Positions 36,700 to 46,409 of a DNA stretch of 64,000 nt are shown here, one piece after another (positions within the stretch are counted from its first letter, which is position 1; each line of letters opens with the position of its first letter). The notes under the pieces were generated by a model. It did not search any database. It was not told the DNA's origin and saw only the letters and a list, made by a program, of their open reading frames with translations. This stretch comes from Paracoccaceae bacterium. GTDB taxonomy: Bacteria; Pseudomonadota; Alphaproteobacteria; Rhodobacterales; Rhodobacteraceae. The DNA lies in assembly GCA_016124615.1 (NCBI GenBank), contig WGNF01000006.1, forward strand, positions 62,001-126,000. Reading direction: 5' to 3'. The translations under genes were made by a program, and so were the position numbers.

Positions 36700-37893
36700 T
36701 CAGGTGACGCGGGCGCGCACCTTGTATTGCGGCTGGTCCCAGAGCGCGTTGGTCATCACCTCGGCGAGGATCGCCGCTGCGCCATCCACCTCGGCCTCGC
36801 CGATGTAAAGCGGGGTGACGCCGAAGCGCAGGATGTCGGGGGCGCGGAAATCGCCGATTACGCCGCGTTCGATCAGCGCCTGCATGATCGCGTAGCCCTC
36901 GGGGTGGCGGAAGCTGACCTGACTGCCCCGCGTTGCGGGGTCGCGCGGGCTGGCCAGCGTCAGGCTGGGGCAGGCGGTCTCGACCCGTGCGATGAAACGT
37001 TCGGTCAGCGCGATCGAGCGCGCGCGCACCTCGGCCATGTCGGCCAGATCCCAGATGTCCATCGCCGCTTCCAGTGCGGCGAGTTGCAGGATCGGCGGGG
37101 TGCCGACGCGCATCCGCTCGATCCCGCGACCGGGGCGGTAGGCGAGGTCGAAGGCGAAGGGCGCCTCGTGGCCCAGCCAGCCCGACAGGGCGGGGCGCGC
37201 CACTTCGGCGTGGCGGGGGGCGACGTAGATGAAGGCCGGGCCGCCGGGGCCAGCGTTCAGGTATTTGTAGCTGCAGCCGACGGCGAAGTCGGCCTTGCAC
37301 CCGGCAAGGTCCACCGGCAGCGCGCCCGCCGAATGCGCCAGATCCCAAACCGCGAGCGCGCCCACGGCATGGGCCTTTTCGGTCAGCCGCTTCATGTCGT
37401 GCTTGCGGCCGGTGCGATAGTCGACCTCGGTGATCATCGTCACCGCGACGGTTTCGTCGATATTCGCCTCGACCTCTTCCGGCGCCACGGTCTTCAGCGC
37501 GTAGCCATTGCCCAGCGTGCGCACGAGACCATCGGCCATGTAGAGGTCGGACGGGAAGTTGCCGGTATCCGACAGGATCACCTTGCGGCCGGGGTTCATT
37601 TCCAGTGCCGAGGCGAGCGCCTGATAGACCTTGATCGACAGCGTATCGCCCAGCACCACCGTGCCCGGTTCGGCCCCGATCAGCCGCCCGACACGGGCGC
37701 CAAGCCGGGCGGGCAGGTCCATCCACCCGGCCTTGTTCCAGCCGGTGATCAGCATTTCGCCCCATTCGGCCTCGATGGTGCGGGCCACCCGCGCGGCGGC
37801 GGCCTTCGGCAGCGGCCCCAGCGAGTTGCCGTCGAGGTAGATCACCCCCTCGGGCAGATGGAACATGGCTTTGGTTGCGGCGAAATCGGTCAT
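36700..37893 (-). CDS. kynU: Kynureninase
   Basis: Kynureninase is a PLP enzyme that cleaves kynurenine to anthranilate and alanine in tryptophan catabolism. The 397-residue protein shows YLDGNSLGPLP, WGEMLITGWNKAGW, the substrate-binding SDTGNFPSDLY, WDLAHSAGALPVDL, the PLP-lysine motif GCSYKYLNAGPGG and ERMRVGTPPILQL. The ATG at 37893 has AAGGGAG upstream, and the domain starts there. kynA and kynB are not in the window. Confidence 0.95.
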   Translation of the reverse strand: MTDFAATKAMFHLPEGVIYLDGNSLGPLPKAAAARVARTIEAEWGEMLITGWNKAGWMDLPARLGARVGRLIGAEPGTVVLGDTLSIKVYQALASALEMNPGRKVILSDTGNFPSDLYMADGLVRTLGNGYALKTVAPEEVEANIDETVAVTMITEVDYRTGRKHDMKRLTEKAHAVGALAVWDLAHSAGALPVDLAGCKADFAVGCSYKYLNAGPGGPAFIYVAPRHAEVARPALSGWLGHEAPFAFDLAYRPGRGIERMRVGTPPILQLAALEAAMDIWDLADMAEVRARSIALTERFIARVETACPSLTLASPRDPATRGSQVSFRHPEGYAIMQALIERGVIGDFRAPDILRFGVTPLYIGEAEVDGAAAILAEVMTNALWDQPQYKVRARVT

Positions 37894-37984
37894 CGGCGGG
37901 TCTCCCTTGGCGGCAGAAAGCACAGCCGGACAGGGTGGAGTCAAGCCCGGTGCGAAATTATTTTAGGCTTGAAGCATCTGGCCC

Positions 37985-38740
37985 TCAGGCCTGCCCGCCC
38001 GCGATCTCGATCGCTTGGCCGTTCACGCTTTCCGCGCCCGGTTCGCACAGCCAGAGCGCGGCGGCCGCCACCTCGGCCGGGTCGATCAGGCGGCCGTGGC
38101 GGTTTGCGCTGATCATCAGGTCGCGCGCCTCGTCGGGGCTGATCCCGGCGCGCTCGGCGATCGACTCGCTGTTGCGCAGCACGATGTCGGTGTCGGTATA
38201 GCCGGGGCAGAGCGCGTTGAAGGTGATACCGGTGCCAAGGTAATCCTCGCTCATCGCGCGGATCAGCCCGATGACGCCATGCTTGGATGCGGTATAGGCC
38301 GGGGCGCCCTTCAGCCCGCGTAACCCGGCGACGGATGACACCGCGATGACCCGGCCCCAGCCTTCGGCGCGCATCCCATGCAGGCAGTCGCGGATGGTCA
38401 GGAACGCGCCGTCGAGGTTGGTCGCCATGATCCGGCGCCAGAAGCTCAGCTCGGTCTTGTGCAGGGCGCGGCCTTCGGCGACGCCGGCATTGGCGACGCA
38501 GATGGTGATTGGCCCCAGCTTGCGGGTGGCCTGCTGGATCGCGTTGCTGATCGAGGCTTCCACGGTCACATCCATCATCACCGGGTTCAGGCCGTGGATG
38601 TCGCCTGCCTGCTCCAGCACGTTGTCGCGCCGTCCGGTGATGGTGACCTGCGCGCCAGCACCGGCCAGCGCCTGTGCGATGGCCAGCCCAATGCCCGTGC
38701 CGCCACCGGTGACCAGCGCGTGCCTGCCCTCAAGGCTCAT
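37985..38740 (-). CDS. Short-chain dehydrogenase/reductase
   Basis: A 251-residue classical SDR. The cofactor motif VTGGGTGIGLAIA is at residues 10-22, NAGVAEG is in the NAG position, and the catalytic Ser and YTASK follow (VSSVAGLRGLKGAPAYTASK). The overall pattern resembles 3-hydroxybutyrate or 3-oxoacyl reductases, but the substrate is not determined by sequence. It lies upstream of kynU on the same strand, 91 bases apart, so co-transcription is possible. Confidence 0.88.
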   Translation of the reverse strand: MSLEGRHALVTGGGTGIGLAIAQALAGAGAQVTITGRRDNVLEQAGDIHGLNPVMMDVTVEASISNAIQQATRKLGPITICVANAGVAEGRALHKTELSFWRRIMATNLDGAFLTIRDCLHGMRAEGWGRVIAVSSVAGLRGLKGAPAYTASKHGVIGLIRAMSEDYLGTGITFNALCPGYTDTDIVLRNSESIAERAGISPDEARDLMISANRHGRLIDPAEVAAAALWLCEPGAESVNGQAIEIAGGQA

Positions 38741-38814
38741 TTCCCGTATCCCTCCCCACGCCTCGCCCCGACGTTAGCCGTTTGTTCCGGCACGTCAACG
38801 CCTTCCGATGGCGG

Positions 38815-40140
38815 TCAGGGGTGCCAGCCATCGGTCAGCGTGTTCAGGAAAGCCACAATGTCATCGACCTCGGCATCGGTCAGCGCGGGCGGGTCGCCCG
38901 GATGGCGGTCGAGCGGCGCATCCACCCGGTCGATATTGCCGCGATAGGCGGCGGGCAGGTCGTTGTAGGCCAGCACGGTGCCATCGGCCGCCTTGGGATA
39001 GATGCGGTCGGACTGGGTGTCGCGCAGCACGTAGAACCGCACGGTATCGGCCAGTTTGGTATAGACCCCGTTGTGAAAGAACACCGATCGCGTCGCAACA
39101 TTGCGCAGCGTCGGCGTCTTGAACAGGCCGCAGTTGACCGCCAGCGTCGCATCGGTGCGCAGCGGCCCGCAGAGGCCGAGGTCATGATAGGCCGGGTCGG
39201 CATTGGCCGGGATCGCGGGGTTGCGCGGCACCGCCAGCGCCTCGAACTCGAAATCGGTGAACAGCGGCGGCTTGCCGGTCGCGTCGGGCTTGTCGAGGTG
39301 GCAGGCGGCGCAGTTTCCCTTTTTCGGGTCTTCGAACAGCTTCAGCCCCTGCGCCTCTTGCGCGCTTAGCGTGGCCTTGCCCGCAAGGTAGGCATCGTAT
39401 TTCGACGAGAATGGGTGGAACGACGGGTCTTCGACCTGAAAGCGGGCCAGCGCATAGGCGGCTTCGTCCACCGTCATGCGGTCGTCGCTCAGGATCTGGT
39501 CGCCGAACAACTGGCCCAGCGGCTTGCCATAGCTGGCGCGGATGCGGGTGGCCAGCGCGGGAATGTCGGTGTTGGCCATTTCGAACGAGGCCAGCAGCGG
39601 GCCCGAGGCCTGATCCTGCAGGGTTTGCGAACGCCCGTCCCAGAACATGCCGCCACGGGCGACCATGTTGCCCGAGGTGTTGCCGGTCTTCGCGGTCGTG
39701 GGGGCCTGATTGGCGGCGACCAGCTTGGCCATCGCACTGGTGGCCGAAAACGGCACCACGTCGGAGGTTTCGGCCACCTGCATCGGGATCGCCTCGGCCG
39801 CCTCGCTGGTGGCATTCTCGGGGCCGATCGTGAAGGTCGGCGTCAGCGACTTGTAGGCGAGCGAGGGCACGGTGCGAAAGCCGGGCTGGTCCATGCCGGG
39901 GCCGCCCTGTTCCACCACGATACCGGGCTCCGGGCCGTAGTGGTTCGCGGGGGTGTGGCAGAAGGCGCAGGACATCGCGCCCGAGGCCGAAAGCGAGGCA
40001 TCGAAGAACATCTGCTTGCCGAGCGTGGCGACCGCGCTCAGATCGTCGGCCGCCGAGACGGAGGCCGCCCCGGCAAGGATGATCCCCGCCAGGGCGATGG
40101 TGCGGCGGCCGTTCACCGAAAGACCGCCGCGCCGCATCAC
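38815..40140 (-). CDS. Diheme cytochrome c peroxidase family protein (MauG/CCP-like)
   Basis: A 441-residue periplasmic protein with a signal peptide ending near SVSA at residue 30. It has two c-type heme motifs, C58-A-F-C61-H62 and C277-A-A-C280-H281, as in bacterial diheme peroxidases. Segments FRTVPSLAYKSLTP, FWDGRSQTL, TPTLRNVATRSVFFHNGVY and PALTDAEVDDIVAFLNTL are typical of the family. It could reduce peroxide or carry out MauG-like oxidation. The start overlaps the stop of the preceding phosphoesterase gene (ATGA), an unusual close coupling. Confidence 0.88.
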   Translation of the reverse strand: MMRRGGLSVNGRRTIALAGIILAGAASVSAADDLSAVATLGKQMFFDASLSASGAMSCAFCHTPANHYGPEPGIVVEQGGPGMDQPGFRTVPSLAYKSLTPTFTIGPENATSEAAEAIPMQVAETSDVVPFSATSAMAKLVAANQAPTTAKTGNTSGNMVARGGMFWDGRSQTLQDQASGPLLASFEMANTDIPALATRIRASYGKPLGQLFGDQILSDDRMTVDEAAYALARFQVEDPSFHPFSSKYDAYLAGKATLSAQEAQGLKLFEDPKKGNCAACHLDKPDATGKPPLFTDFEFEALAVPRNPAIPANADPAYHDLGLCGPLRTDATLAVNCGLFKTPTLRNVATRSVFFHNGVYTKLADTVRFYVLRDTQSDRIYPKAADGTVLAYNDLPAAYRGNIDRVDAPLDRHPGDPPALTDAEVDDIVAFLNTLTDGWHP

Positions 40141-41753
40141 TTCACTGCGCCGGTGGTGGTGTCCAGCATCAGCATCGAGGTTTGCGGATGGGCCCAGTCG
40201 AACATGCCGTCGATCGAACCGGCGATCGCGTCGAACGAGCCCTGGCCCAGGCGTTGCCCGCCCAGCCAGTTATCCTCGACAAAGCGCATCACGCTGGATT
40301 GGTCGGTCAGGGTGTGATCGACGTAGTTCACCTTGGCGTAGGGCGAGACAACCAGGAACGGCATCCGCGTGCCATAGCCGCAGCGGCCCTGCACCGGCTG
40401 GCCGAAGACGCCCGGCAGCGGGGTGCCGGTGCCGCAGGCGTCGCCGTTCAGCACGTCGTAACCCTTCACCGGGATGTTCGACGGGTTCACGATCGCATGG
40501 GCGTGGTCGTACCAGCCGTCCGAGTCGTCATAGGCGATGACGATCGCGGTATCTTTCCAGAACGGGGAGGCTTGCAGGGTGTTCACCGCCTTGGTGATGA
40601 ATTCCTGCTCGTCCAGCGGGTCGGAGTAACCGGCGTGGCCGTCCTGATAGGCCGGGGCCTTCAGGTAGCTGACGGCGGGCAGGTTGCCAGCCGCAAGCGC
40701 AGCGTAGAAGTCGGTCATGTCGTACTGGTGGTTCGCGCCACCGTCGGCCGAGGTGCCGATCGCGGCCACCGAGGACGGCCGGATATGGGTCGGGTTCGCG
40801 GTCGAGGGGTAGTACTGGAACGGCTGGTGGTGCGGGATGTAGTCGCCCGACTTCACGTTGATCAGCGCCGAGGTGGTGGTGCGGCCGCAGCCGGTCGAGC
40901 CGTCGGCGTTGGTCGCGGTCAGGTCGAACCCGCCCTCGAAAAAGCCCCAGGTGATGCCCTTGGCGTTCAGCATGTCGCCGATGTTCTTGCCCACCATCAG
41001 ACCGGTCGGGTATTTCGGGTTCGAGCAGACGTCGAAGGTCGGGTCCAGATCCGAGATCATGGTCCAGTTGCCGTTGCCGTCGGGAACGACGCGGCCGCCG
41101 TCATAGGTGCCGTCTTTTTCCAGCTTGTAGCCGGGGGGCAGCGCCATGCCGTTGGTCTGGCCCGAGATCAAGTTGATCGCACCGGGGGTCGAGGGGCCGA
41201 AGTTGGTCGAGTAGCTGGCGTCGTTCATCGCGTAGTGCTGGGCGTAGTTCCAGAGCGCGGTGACGGTGTTGCCGTCATAGTAGCCCATCACCTGGCCCTT
41301 GGTGCCGAAGGCGCCCGCGGCGTCCTTGGTGCCTTTCCCGGTCATCTTCGGGAACAGGTCCATCTTGAAGTTGTCATAGGCCGCCTGTTCGGCGGTATAG
41401 CCGTGGTTCTGGTCGGCGGTCCCGGCTTGCGTGCGGTCCAGCCGGAACGGGCCCGAGGCATCCGCGCCATTGTCGGCGCCCGCGTTCGGGTTCTTTTCCA
41501 GCAGGTTGGCATGGGCCAGCGTGTCGATGTCGGTCGGCGTGTCGGCGGCGGCGGTGAACGCAGGCTCACCCGACGGGTTGGCGGCCTTCGGGTAGGTGCC
41601 GAAGTAATGGTCGAACGACACGTTTTCCTGGAAGATCACCACGAGGTGCTTGATCGGCGTGGCGGTATTGGTAGCGGTGTCGGCCTGGGCCTGGACGGCC
41701 AGCAGCGCAAGAACGCTGCATGCCGCCAGCGGCGCGCGGAGAGCGGTTCGCAT
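40137..41753 (-). CDS. Secreted phosphoesterase (acid phosphatase AcpA / phospholipase C family)
   Basis: A 538-residue exported hydrolase. From the ATG at 41753 (GAGGAG eight bases upstream) it has a signal peptide (LAACSVLALLAVQAQA) and then the hallmark KHLVVIFQENVSFDHYFGTYP. Further conserved parts are NFGPSTPGAINLISGQTNG, DIGDMLNAKGITWGFFEGG-like, VIAYDDSDGWYDH, and RMPFLVVSPYAKVNYVDHTLTDQSSVMRFVEDNW. The family includes AcpA acid phosphatases and non-hemolytic phospholipases C, so the substrate is a phosphomonoester or phospholipid. It is coupled to the diheme peroxidase gene. Confidence 0.88.
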   Translation of the reverse strand: MRTALRAPLAACSVLALLAVQAQADTATNTATPIKHLVVIFQENVSFDHYFGTYPKAANPSGEPAFTAAADTPTDIDTLAHANLLEKNPNAGADNGADASGPFRLDRTQAGTADQNHGYTAEQAAYDNFKMDLFPKMTGKGTKDAAGAFGTKGQVMGYYDGNTVTALWNYAQHYAMNDASYSTNFGPSTPGAINLISGQTNGMALPPGYKLEKDGTYDGGRVVPDGNGNWTMISDLDPTFDVCSNPKYPTGLMVGKNIGDMLNAKGITWGFFEGGFDLTATNADGSTGCGRTTTSALINVKSGDYIPHHQPFQYYPSTANPTHIRPSSVAAIGTSADGGANHQYDMTDFYAALAAGNLPAVSYLKAPAYQDGHAGYSDPLDEQEFITKAVNTLQASPFWKDTAIVIAYDDSDGWYDHAHAIVNPSNIPVKGYDVLNGDACGTGTPLPGVFGQPVQGRCGYGTRMPFLVVSPYAKVNYVDHTLTDQSSVMRFVEDNWLGGQRLGQGSFDAIAGSIDGMFDWAHPQTSMLMLDTTTGAVK

Positions 41754-41860
41754 CGGGAAGACTCCTCGGGGTTGGCTACGGTTCACCTAGCGGACGTGCC
41801 AAAGGAGTGTGACAGAGCGGTGAACCCCGCCACTCACGATCTCGTGAGCCGCCGGTTCTC

Positions 41861-42511
41861 TCAGGGATCCTGCTCGACCGGGTGTTTGCGCGGCACCGGC
41901 ACCGGGGCGGGCGCCGGCTCGGGGGCGTCGCCGGGGGCTTCGGCCCCGGCCGTCGCCTCGGGCTGGCCAAGGTCGTAGGTGACCAGCCCCAGCTGGCGCG
42001 CGGCGCCCAGCGACAGGATCTCGCTGTCCAGCCCTTCCGCGGCCTGATAGCGGCGCAACGCGGCCCGCGTCGGCGCATCCATCGTGCCGGTCAGCGGCCC
42101 GTGATAGTAACCCCGCGCCACCAGCGCGCGTTGCAGGGTGCCGATGAATTCGGGCGTCATCACCTCGGGGCAGGGGCTGCGGAACCAGACCTGCTGGCGG
42201 TCCTGCACGATCTTCTGCCGCGTCACCGTCTGGTAGACCGCGGGCACCGCCGGATGGCCCGCCGTTGCCGGTTGTCCCGGCGTCAGCAGGTCATGCTCGG
42301 TATCCGTCTCGAACACCGCTGGCGTCACCGCATCGGCCCAGCACGCGCCCGGCTTCGACGACGGCGGCGTCGCCGCGTTCGAGTGGATCAGCTCGCCCGC
42401 CAGCGACGAAGGGCCAAGCGCGCCGGACTTCATCAACGGGTCGCCGACCGTGGTCGTATCGCAACCAGCCAGCGCCAGCGCCAGCCCGAGAGGAACAAGA
42501 AGGCGGATCAT
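41861..42511 (-). CDS. Lipoprotein with peptidoglycan-binding domain
   Basis: A 216-residue lipoprotein with lipobox LAGC (Cys17). The middle (about 115-160) contains the peptidoglycan-binding-1 helix pattern TLQRALVARGYYHGPLTGTMDAPTRAALRRYQAAEGL. The tail is Pro/Ala/Glu-rich. A periplasmic or outer-membrane role at the cell wall is likely. It is on the same strand as the phosphoesterase but 107 bases upstream, so probably a separate unit. Confidence 0.83.
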   Translation of the reverse strand: MIRLLVPLGLALALAGCDTTTVGDPLMKSGALGPSSLAGELIHSNAATPPSSKPGACWADAVTPAVFETDTEHDLLTPGQPATAGHPAVPAVYQTVTRQKIVQDRQQVWFRSPCPEVMTPEFIGTLQRALVARGYYHGPLTGTMDAPTRAALRRYQAAEGLDSEILSLGAARQLGLVTYDLGQPEATAGAEAPGDAPEPAPAPVPVPRKHPVEQDP

Positions 42512-42770
42512 GCGGCGCGGAACTCCTGCCCGGTTTTCGGCACGTTAGCGGGTTCGCCCGGTTCGCGAAAGGGTCACGGCGGGAGGGGCGGGCTGGGTAG
42601 TGGGTGAGGCCAGCGGCCGGGCGAACATGGGAGGAAATGCAGAGATGCAGGAAATGCAAACCTCGTGGTGCCTTCACGGCACGTCCCGCTTTGAGTGCGT
42701 TCACGATCTTTGCCCTGCCCCGGCAAAAACGTCGGCAGCGGAAGCCGGTGGTCTGCCCAAGCTACCGCGA

Positions 42771-43919
42771 TCAGCGAGCCTTGAGCTTCCGCAGGAGCAG
42801 CGCGCCGAGGCGGTCCTTGTGCGGCGAAAGCTCGGTGTCGATGGCGGCGGCCTCAGTTTCGTCGAGCATCACCTTCGGCGCCATCTCCGGCAGCTTGTTC
42901 AGAAAGGCCTTTCGCGCGACGGTCGGGGGGTGGCTGCTCTTGCGCGAGGCCCGTTCTTGCTCTGCCGTGCGACGATGCGCTTCGGCCCGTTCCGGTGGTG
43001 CGTTGTGCAGTTCCGCCGCGACGTGATCGAAGATCCAGCCTCCGTCCGGCCGGTTCTGGTTTCCAATCCAAAGCACCGCACGTTCGGTTTCCGGCGAGAG
43101 GATCAAAGCATCCATCAACCGCAAAGTGGCGGTCTGGCCAGCGATGCCCGCCGATTGCGCATCGGCCAGATATTCCGCCATTTGCGAATGGAACATCATC
43201 GTCCAGTGCAAGGCCGTCCAGATGCCGTGTAGCAGGAAGACGGCACCCGCGAGTGCGGCTGACACGATGAGGTCGGGAAGCTGGCGACGCGAATACGGGT
43301 TCCGAACCCCGTCCACCATAAGCCAGTCGCCCCAGCGGGCGAGCGTCACTTTCCCGTAGCGCAGGAAAGTTCCGCGCTCGGGGTCACGGCTGACGAAATG
43401 CCCCGTTTCATGTGCCAGCACCGCGATCCGTTGCGGACTGTCCAAGGTCGCCCAAAGGGTCAGACCGATGCCGAGCAGCCGTTTCTTGCGACTGAAAAAC
43501 GGTCGAAAAGTCGCAGCGTAGGCGTTGTAGCTATCGTCGAGGCGGACAACATCCGCGCGCGGGGCGTTCATAGCATCGGCAATGCGATCCAGCAGCGCGA
43601 ACAGGTGGGGCAGATCCTCGCGGCACAGCGTTTCCTTCGGCATCCGGGCGCGGCGAGGGAAGAGCACCCAGCCGAGGGCAACGAAGCCCAGCCCTAGCGC
43701 GGTACCGAGAATTCCTGGATAGGAGATCGAGACCAGATAGACGCCAGCAAGCGCAGTCAGCACCGGTGTTGCGAGGATCAGGGCAACGATCACACGCGCA
43801 ACGATCAGCGACGGCCGCGGCGGCAGCTTTCCGGTGGACAAGGTCCGCTCGGCATATTGCCGGGCGCGCACCGCGAGCCGATCATCTATCCACATACCCA
43901 GTGGGCGTCTTTCTCGCAT
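42771..43919 (-). CDS. M48-family zinc metallopeptidase
   Basis: A 382-residue membrane peptidase. Two hydrophobic segments lie at about 38-60 and 68-88, the zinc motif H170-E-T-G-H174 falls in AVLAHETGHFVSRDP, another hydrophobic segment lies at about 200-225, and the third ligand is probably the Glu in MAEYLADAQSAG. This is the HtpX/BlaR-like M48 layout. The C-terminal 80 residues are charged. The substrate is unknown. It has no close co-oriented partner, with 195 bases to the sulfotransferase and about 260 to the lipoprotein. Confidence 0.82.
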   Translation of the reverse strand: MRERRPLGMWIDDRLAVRARQYAERTLSTGKLPPRPSLIVARVIVALILATPVLTALAGVYLVSISYPGILGTALGLGFVALGWVLFPRRARMPKETLCREDLPHLFALLDRIADAMNAPRADVVRLDDSYNAYAATFRPFFSRKKRLLGIGLTLWATLDSPQRIAVLAHETGHFVSRDPERGTFLRYGKVTLARWGDWLMVDGVRNPYSRRQLPDLIVSAALAGAVFLLHGIWTALHWTMMFHSQMAEYLADAQSAGIAGQTATLRLMDALILSPETERAVLWIGNQNRPDGGWIFDHVAAELHNAPPERAEAHRRTAEQERASRKSSHPPTVARKAFLNKLPEMAPKVMLDETEAAAIDTELSPHKDRLGALLLRKLKAR

Positions 43920-44114
43920 GCCGCCGTTCCCGCTCGGTGGTCGCTTTCAGGCTTGTTTCATGAGTCGCCTTTGGCGCTTACGCTCCATTTCACTTTCGGA
44001 GGCATCACCGGCGACCCTGAAGCCAATTGGCCACAGGTCTCCGGCGGCGCGGAGGTCAGTGATCGAAGGGCGGATCACGTCGCTCAGGCTATCTTCACTT
44101 CCCGAGCCCGCCCC

Positions 44115-44726
44115 TCAGCTCCGCCCATCCCGCTCAACCCGCGCGTGGAACTCGGCCGCGGTGTTGCCGTGCGGATAGGGCATATCCGGGACCGGGACGC
44201 CCAGATGGGCGCAGAGCGGCGCCCAGCCGTCGCCCAGCCGGTGCACCAGAAGCCGACCCGGTGGCACTTCGGCCAGCACGGCATCGACATTCGCCCGGTA
44301 GAGCGCGAGGGCGTGATCGCGGTCGCCCATCCGGCCGTCGAAGATCTGCCGCTCGATCAGCGCTTTGCCGACCGAGGCCGGATCGTCGCTCGTGCTGATC
44401 CCCTTCAGGATCGTCCGGGAAAAACTGTCCCACCAGCTTTCGGGCGTGCGCCAGGTCAGGATCACCTTCGCCTCGGGGTAGATCTCGATCAGCTCGCGCC
44501 AGTAGGCGGCCGTGGGCCAGTCGACGCAGGCGGCATAGCCTTCGAGCAGGCTGGACCAGTCGCGCGGCCCGCCCGCCACCATCGCCCGCCAGCGCGCCTT
44601 CTGTTCGGGGTTGCCGATCACCTCGTACATGTGGTGGCAGGGCCCGAAGCCGAGAAGGCCAAGGGCCTCGCGCATCGAATCTGTGCCGGTCCGTCCGAAT
44701 CCCGTGCCGATTACCTTCAGTGTCAT
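44115..44726 (-). CDS. Sulfotransferase family protein
   Basis: A 203-residue PAPS-dependent sulfotransferase-like protein. VIGTGFGRTGTDSMREALGLLG is the 5'-phosphosulfate loop pattern, WPTAAYWRELIEIYPEAKVILTWRTPESWWDSF contains the Arg/Ser 3'-phosphate region, and a C-terminal YPHGNTAAEFHARV closes the fold. It resembles the small bacterial/fungal-like sulfotransferase group; the acceptor is unknown. A GAGGGAGG ribosome site precedes the ATG. Confidence 0.83.
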   Translation of the reverse strand: MTLKVIGTGFGRTGTDSMREALGLLGFGPCHHMYEVIGNPEQKARWRAMVAGGPRDWSSLLEGYAACVDWPTAAYWRELIEIYPEAKVILTWRTPESWWDSFSRTILKGISTSDDPASVGKALIERQIFDGRMGDRDHALALYRANVDAVLAEVPPGRLLVHRLGDGWAPLCAHLGVPVPDMPYPHGNTAAEFHARVERDGRS

Positions 44727-44812
44727 CTGCGCCTCCCTCTGGTTTCGTCACGCTGCCTGTTGCGGCGCCCAAACGCAACAGGGGGGTGGAAGCCTTGTCA
44801 AGGCTGCGCTAG

Positions 44813-45169
<357 letters not shown>

Positions 45170-45340
45170 CGCGCCGCGCCGCCGATCGGAAACTCGCGCC
45201 CGTCTCTGTGCCGCGCGGGCTTCGCCTTTGGCCGGTTTGCTGTCGTTTCGAGACTGGCGGCCTTGCGTCGCGCGGGCCAATCATGCCCGCGACCCCAGAC
45301 CCGGACCCGTTGGCCGGGACCGGAACGCAAAGGACTGCCG

Positions 45341-46225
45341 ATGACCGCCTTCGTCTTGACCGTCACCTGCCCCTCGCGCCGCGGGATCGTTGCCGCCATC
45401 TCGGGCTTCCTGAACGACGCCGGCTGCAACATCACCGACTCGGCGCAGTTCGATGACCTCGAAACCGGGAACTTCTTCACCCGCACCACTTTCGTCAGCG
45501 AAACCGGCGCCACGCTGGATCAGTTGATCGAGACCTTCGGCCCGATCGCGGCACCGTTCGGGATGGACTGGGCGATCCACGATGCTGCGCGGCGGGTCAA
45601 GGTGGTGCTGATGGTGTCGAACTTCGGCCATTGCCTGAATGACCTGCTGTATCGCTGGCGCATCGGGGCGTTGCCGATCGACATCGTCGCGGTGGTGTCA
45701 AACCACCTGACCTATCAGAAGGTGGTGGTGAACCACGATCTGCCGTTCCACCTGATCAAGGTCACCAAAGACAACAAGGCCGACGCCGAGGCCCGCCTGC
45801 TGGCGCTGGTCGAGGATACCGGGGCAGAACTGGTCGTGCTGGCGCGCTACATGCAGGTGCTGTCGGATGCGCTGTGCACGAAGATGTCGGGGCGGATCAT
45901 CAACATCCACCACTCGTTCCTGCCCAGCTTCAAGGGGGCCAACCCTTACAAGCAGGCCTACCAGCGCGGCGTAAAGCTGATCGGCGCCACGGCGCATTAC
46001 GTGACCGCCGATCTGGACGAGGGCCCGATCATCGAGCAGGACACCGTGCGCATCACCCATGCACAATCGCCCGACGACTATGTCAGCCTTGGCCGCGACG
46101 TCGAGGCGGCGGTGCTCAGCCGCGCCATCCACGCCCATATCCACCACCGCGTCTTTCTGAACGGCAACAAGACGGTGGTGTTCCCGGCCAGCCCCGGCAG
46201 CTACGCAAGCGAGCGGATGGGCTGA
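45341..46225 (+). CDS. purU: Formyltetrahydrofolate deformylase
   Basis: PurU hydrolyses 10-formyl-tetrahydrofolate to formate and tetrahydrofolate. The 294-residue protein has an N-terminal ACT domain (about 1-80: VTCPSRRGIVAAISGFLNDAGCNI) and a formyltransferase-like C-terminal domain with KVVVNHDLPFHLI, NIHHSFLPSFKGANPYKQAYQRGVKLIGATAHYVT and LDEGPIIEQD, including the catalytic Asn-His-Asp positions. The ATG at 45341 starts exactly at the ACT domain. It may balance the folate pool fed by sarcosine oxidase. Confidence 0.95.
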   Translation: MTAFVLTVTCPSRRGIVAAISGFLNDAGCNITDSAQFDDLETGNFFTRTTFVSETGATLDQLIETFGPIAAPFGMDWAIHDAARRVKVVLMVSNFGHCLNDLLYRWRIGALPIDIVAVVSNHLTYQKVVVNHDLPFHLIKVTKDNKADAEARLLALVEDTGAELVVLARYMQVLSDALCTKMSGRIINIHHSFLPSFKGANPYKQAYQRGVKLIGATAHYVTADLDEGPIIEQDTVRITHAQSPDDYVSLGRDVEAAVLSRAIHAHIHHRVFLNGNKTVVFPASPGSYASERMG

Positions 46226-46409
46226 GCGGCGCCCCGGCGCCAGGGCAGGGTCTTGCAAAGGTCTTGGTTTCCGGCGCCCGCGCCAGTATAGGCTCGCCCC
46301 TGTCGATCCGGGGCATCGCTCGTTGCATGGATGCACTCAAAGATCGACGCGAGGGGGCCGAAATGGGCGCACTCGCCAAGGTGCCGCAACGCGAGACTGA
46401 AGCAAAGTC

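Noticed and set aside
40182-41978. A 598-codon plus-strand frame opposite the phosphoesterase
   Set aside because: Val/Gly/Arg-rich shadow translation without any recognisable motif; the minus-strand gene has signal peptide and family motifs.
42512-42770. Search for a small gene or RNA upstream of the lipoprotein
   Set aside because: No ribosome site, conserved frame or stable long hairpin was seen.
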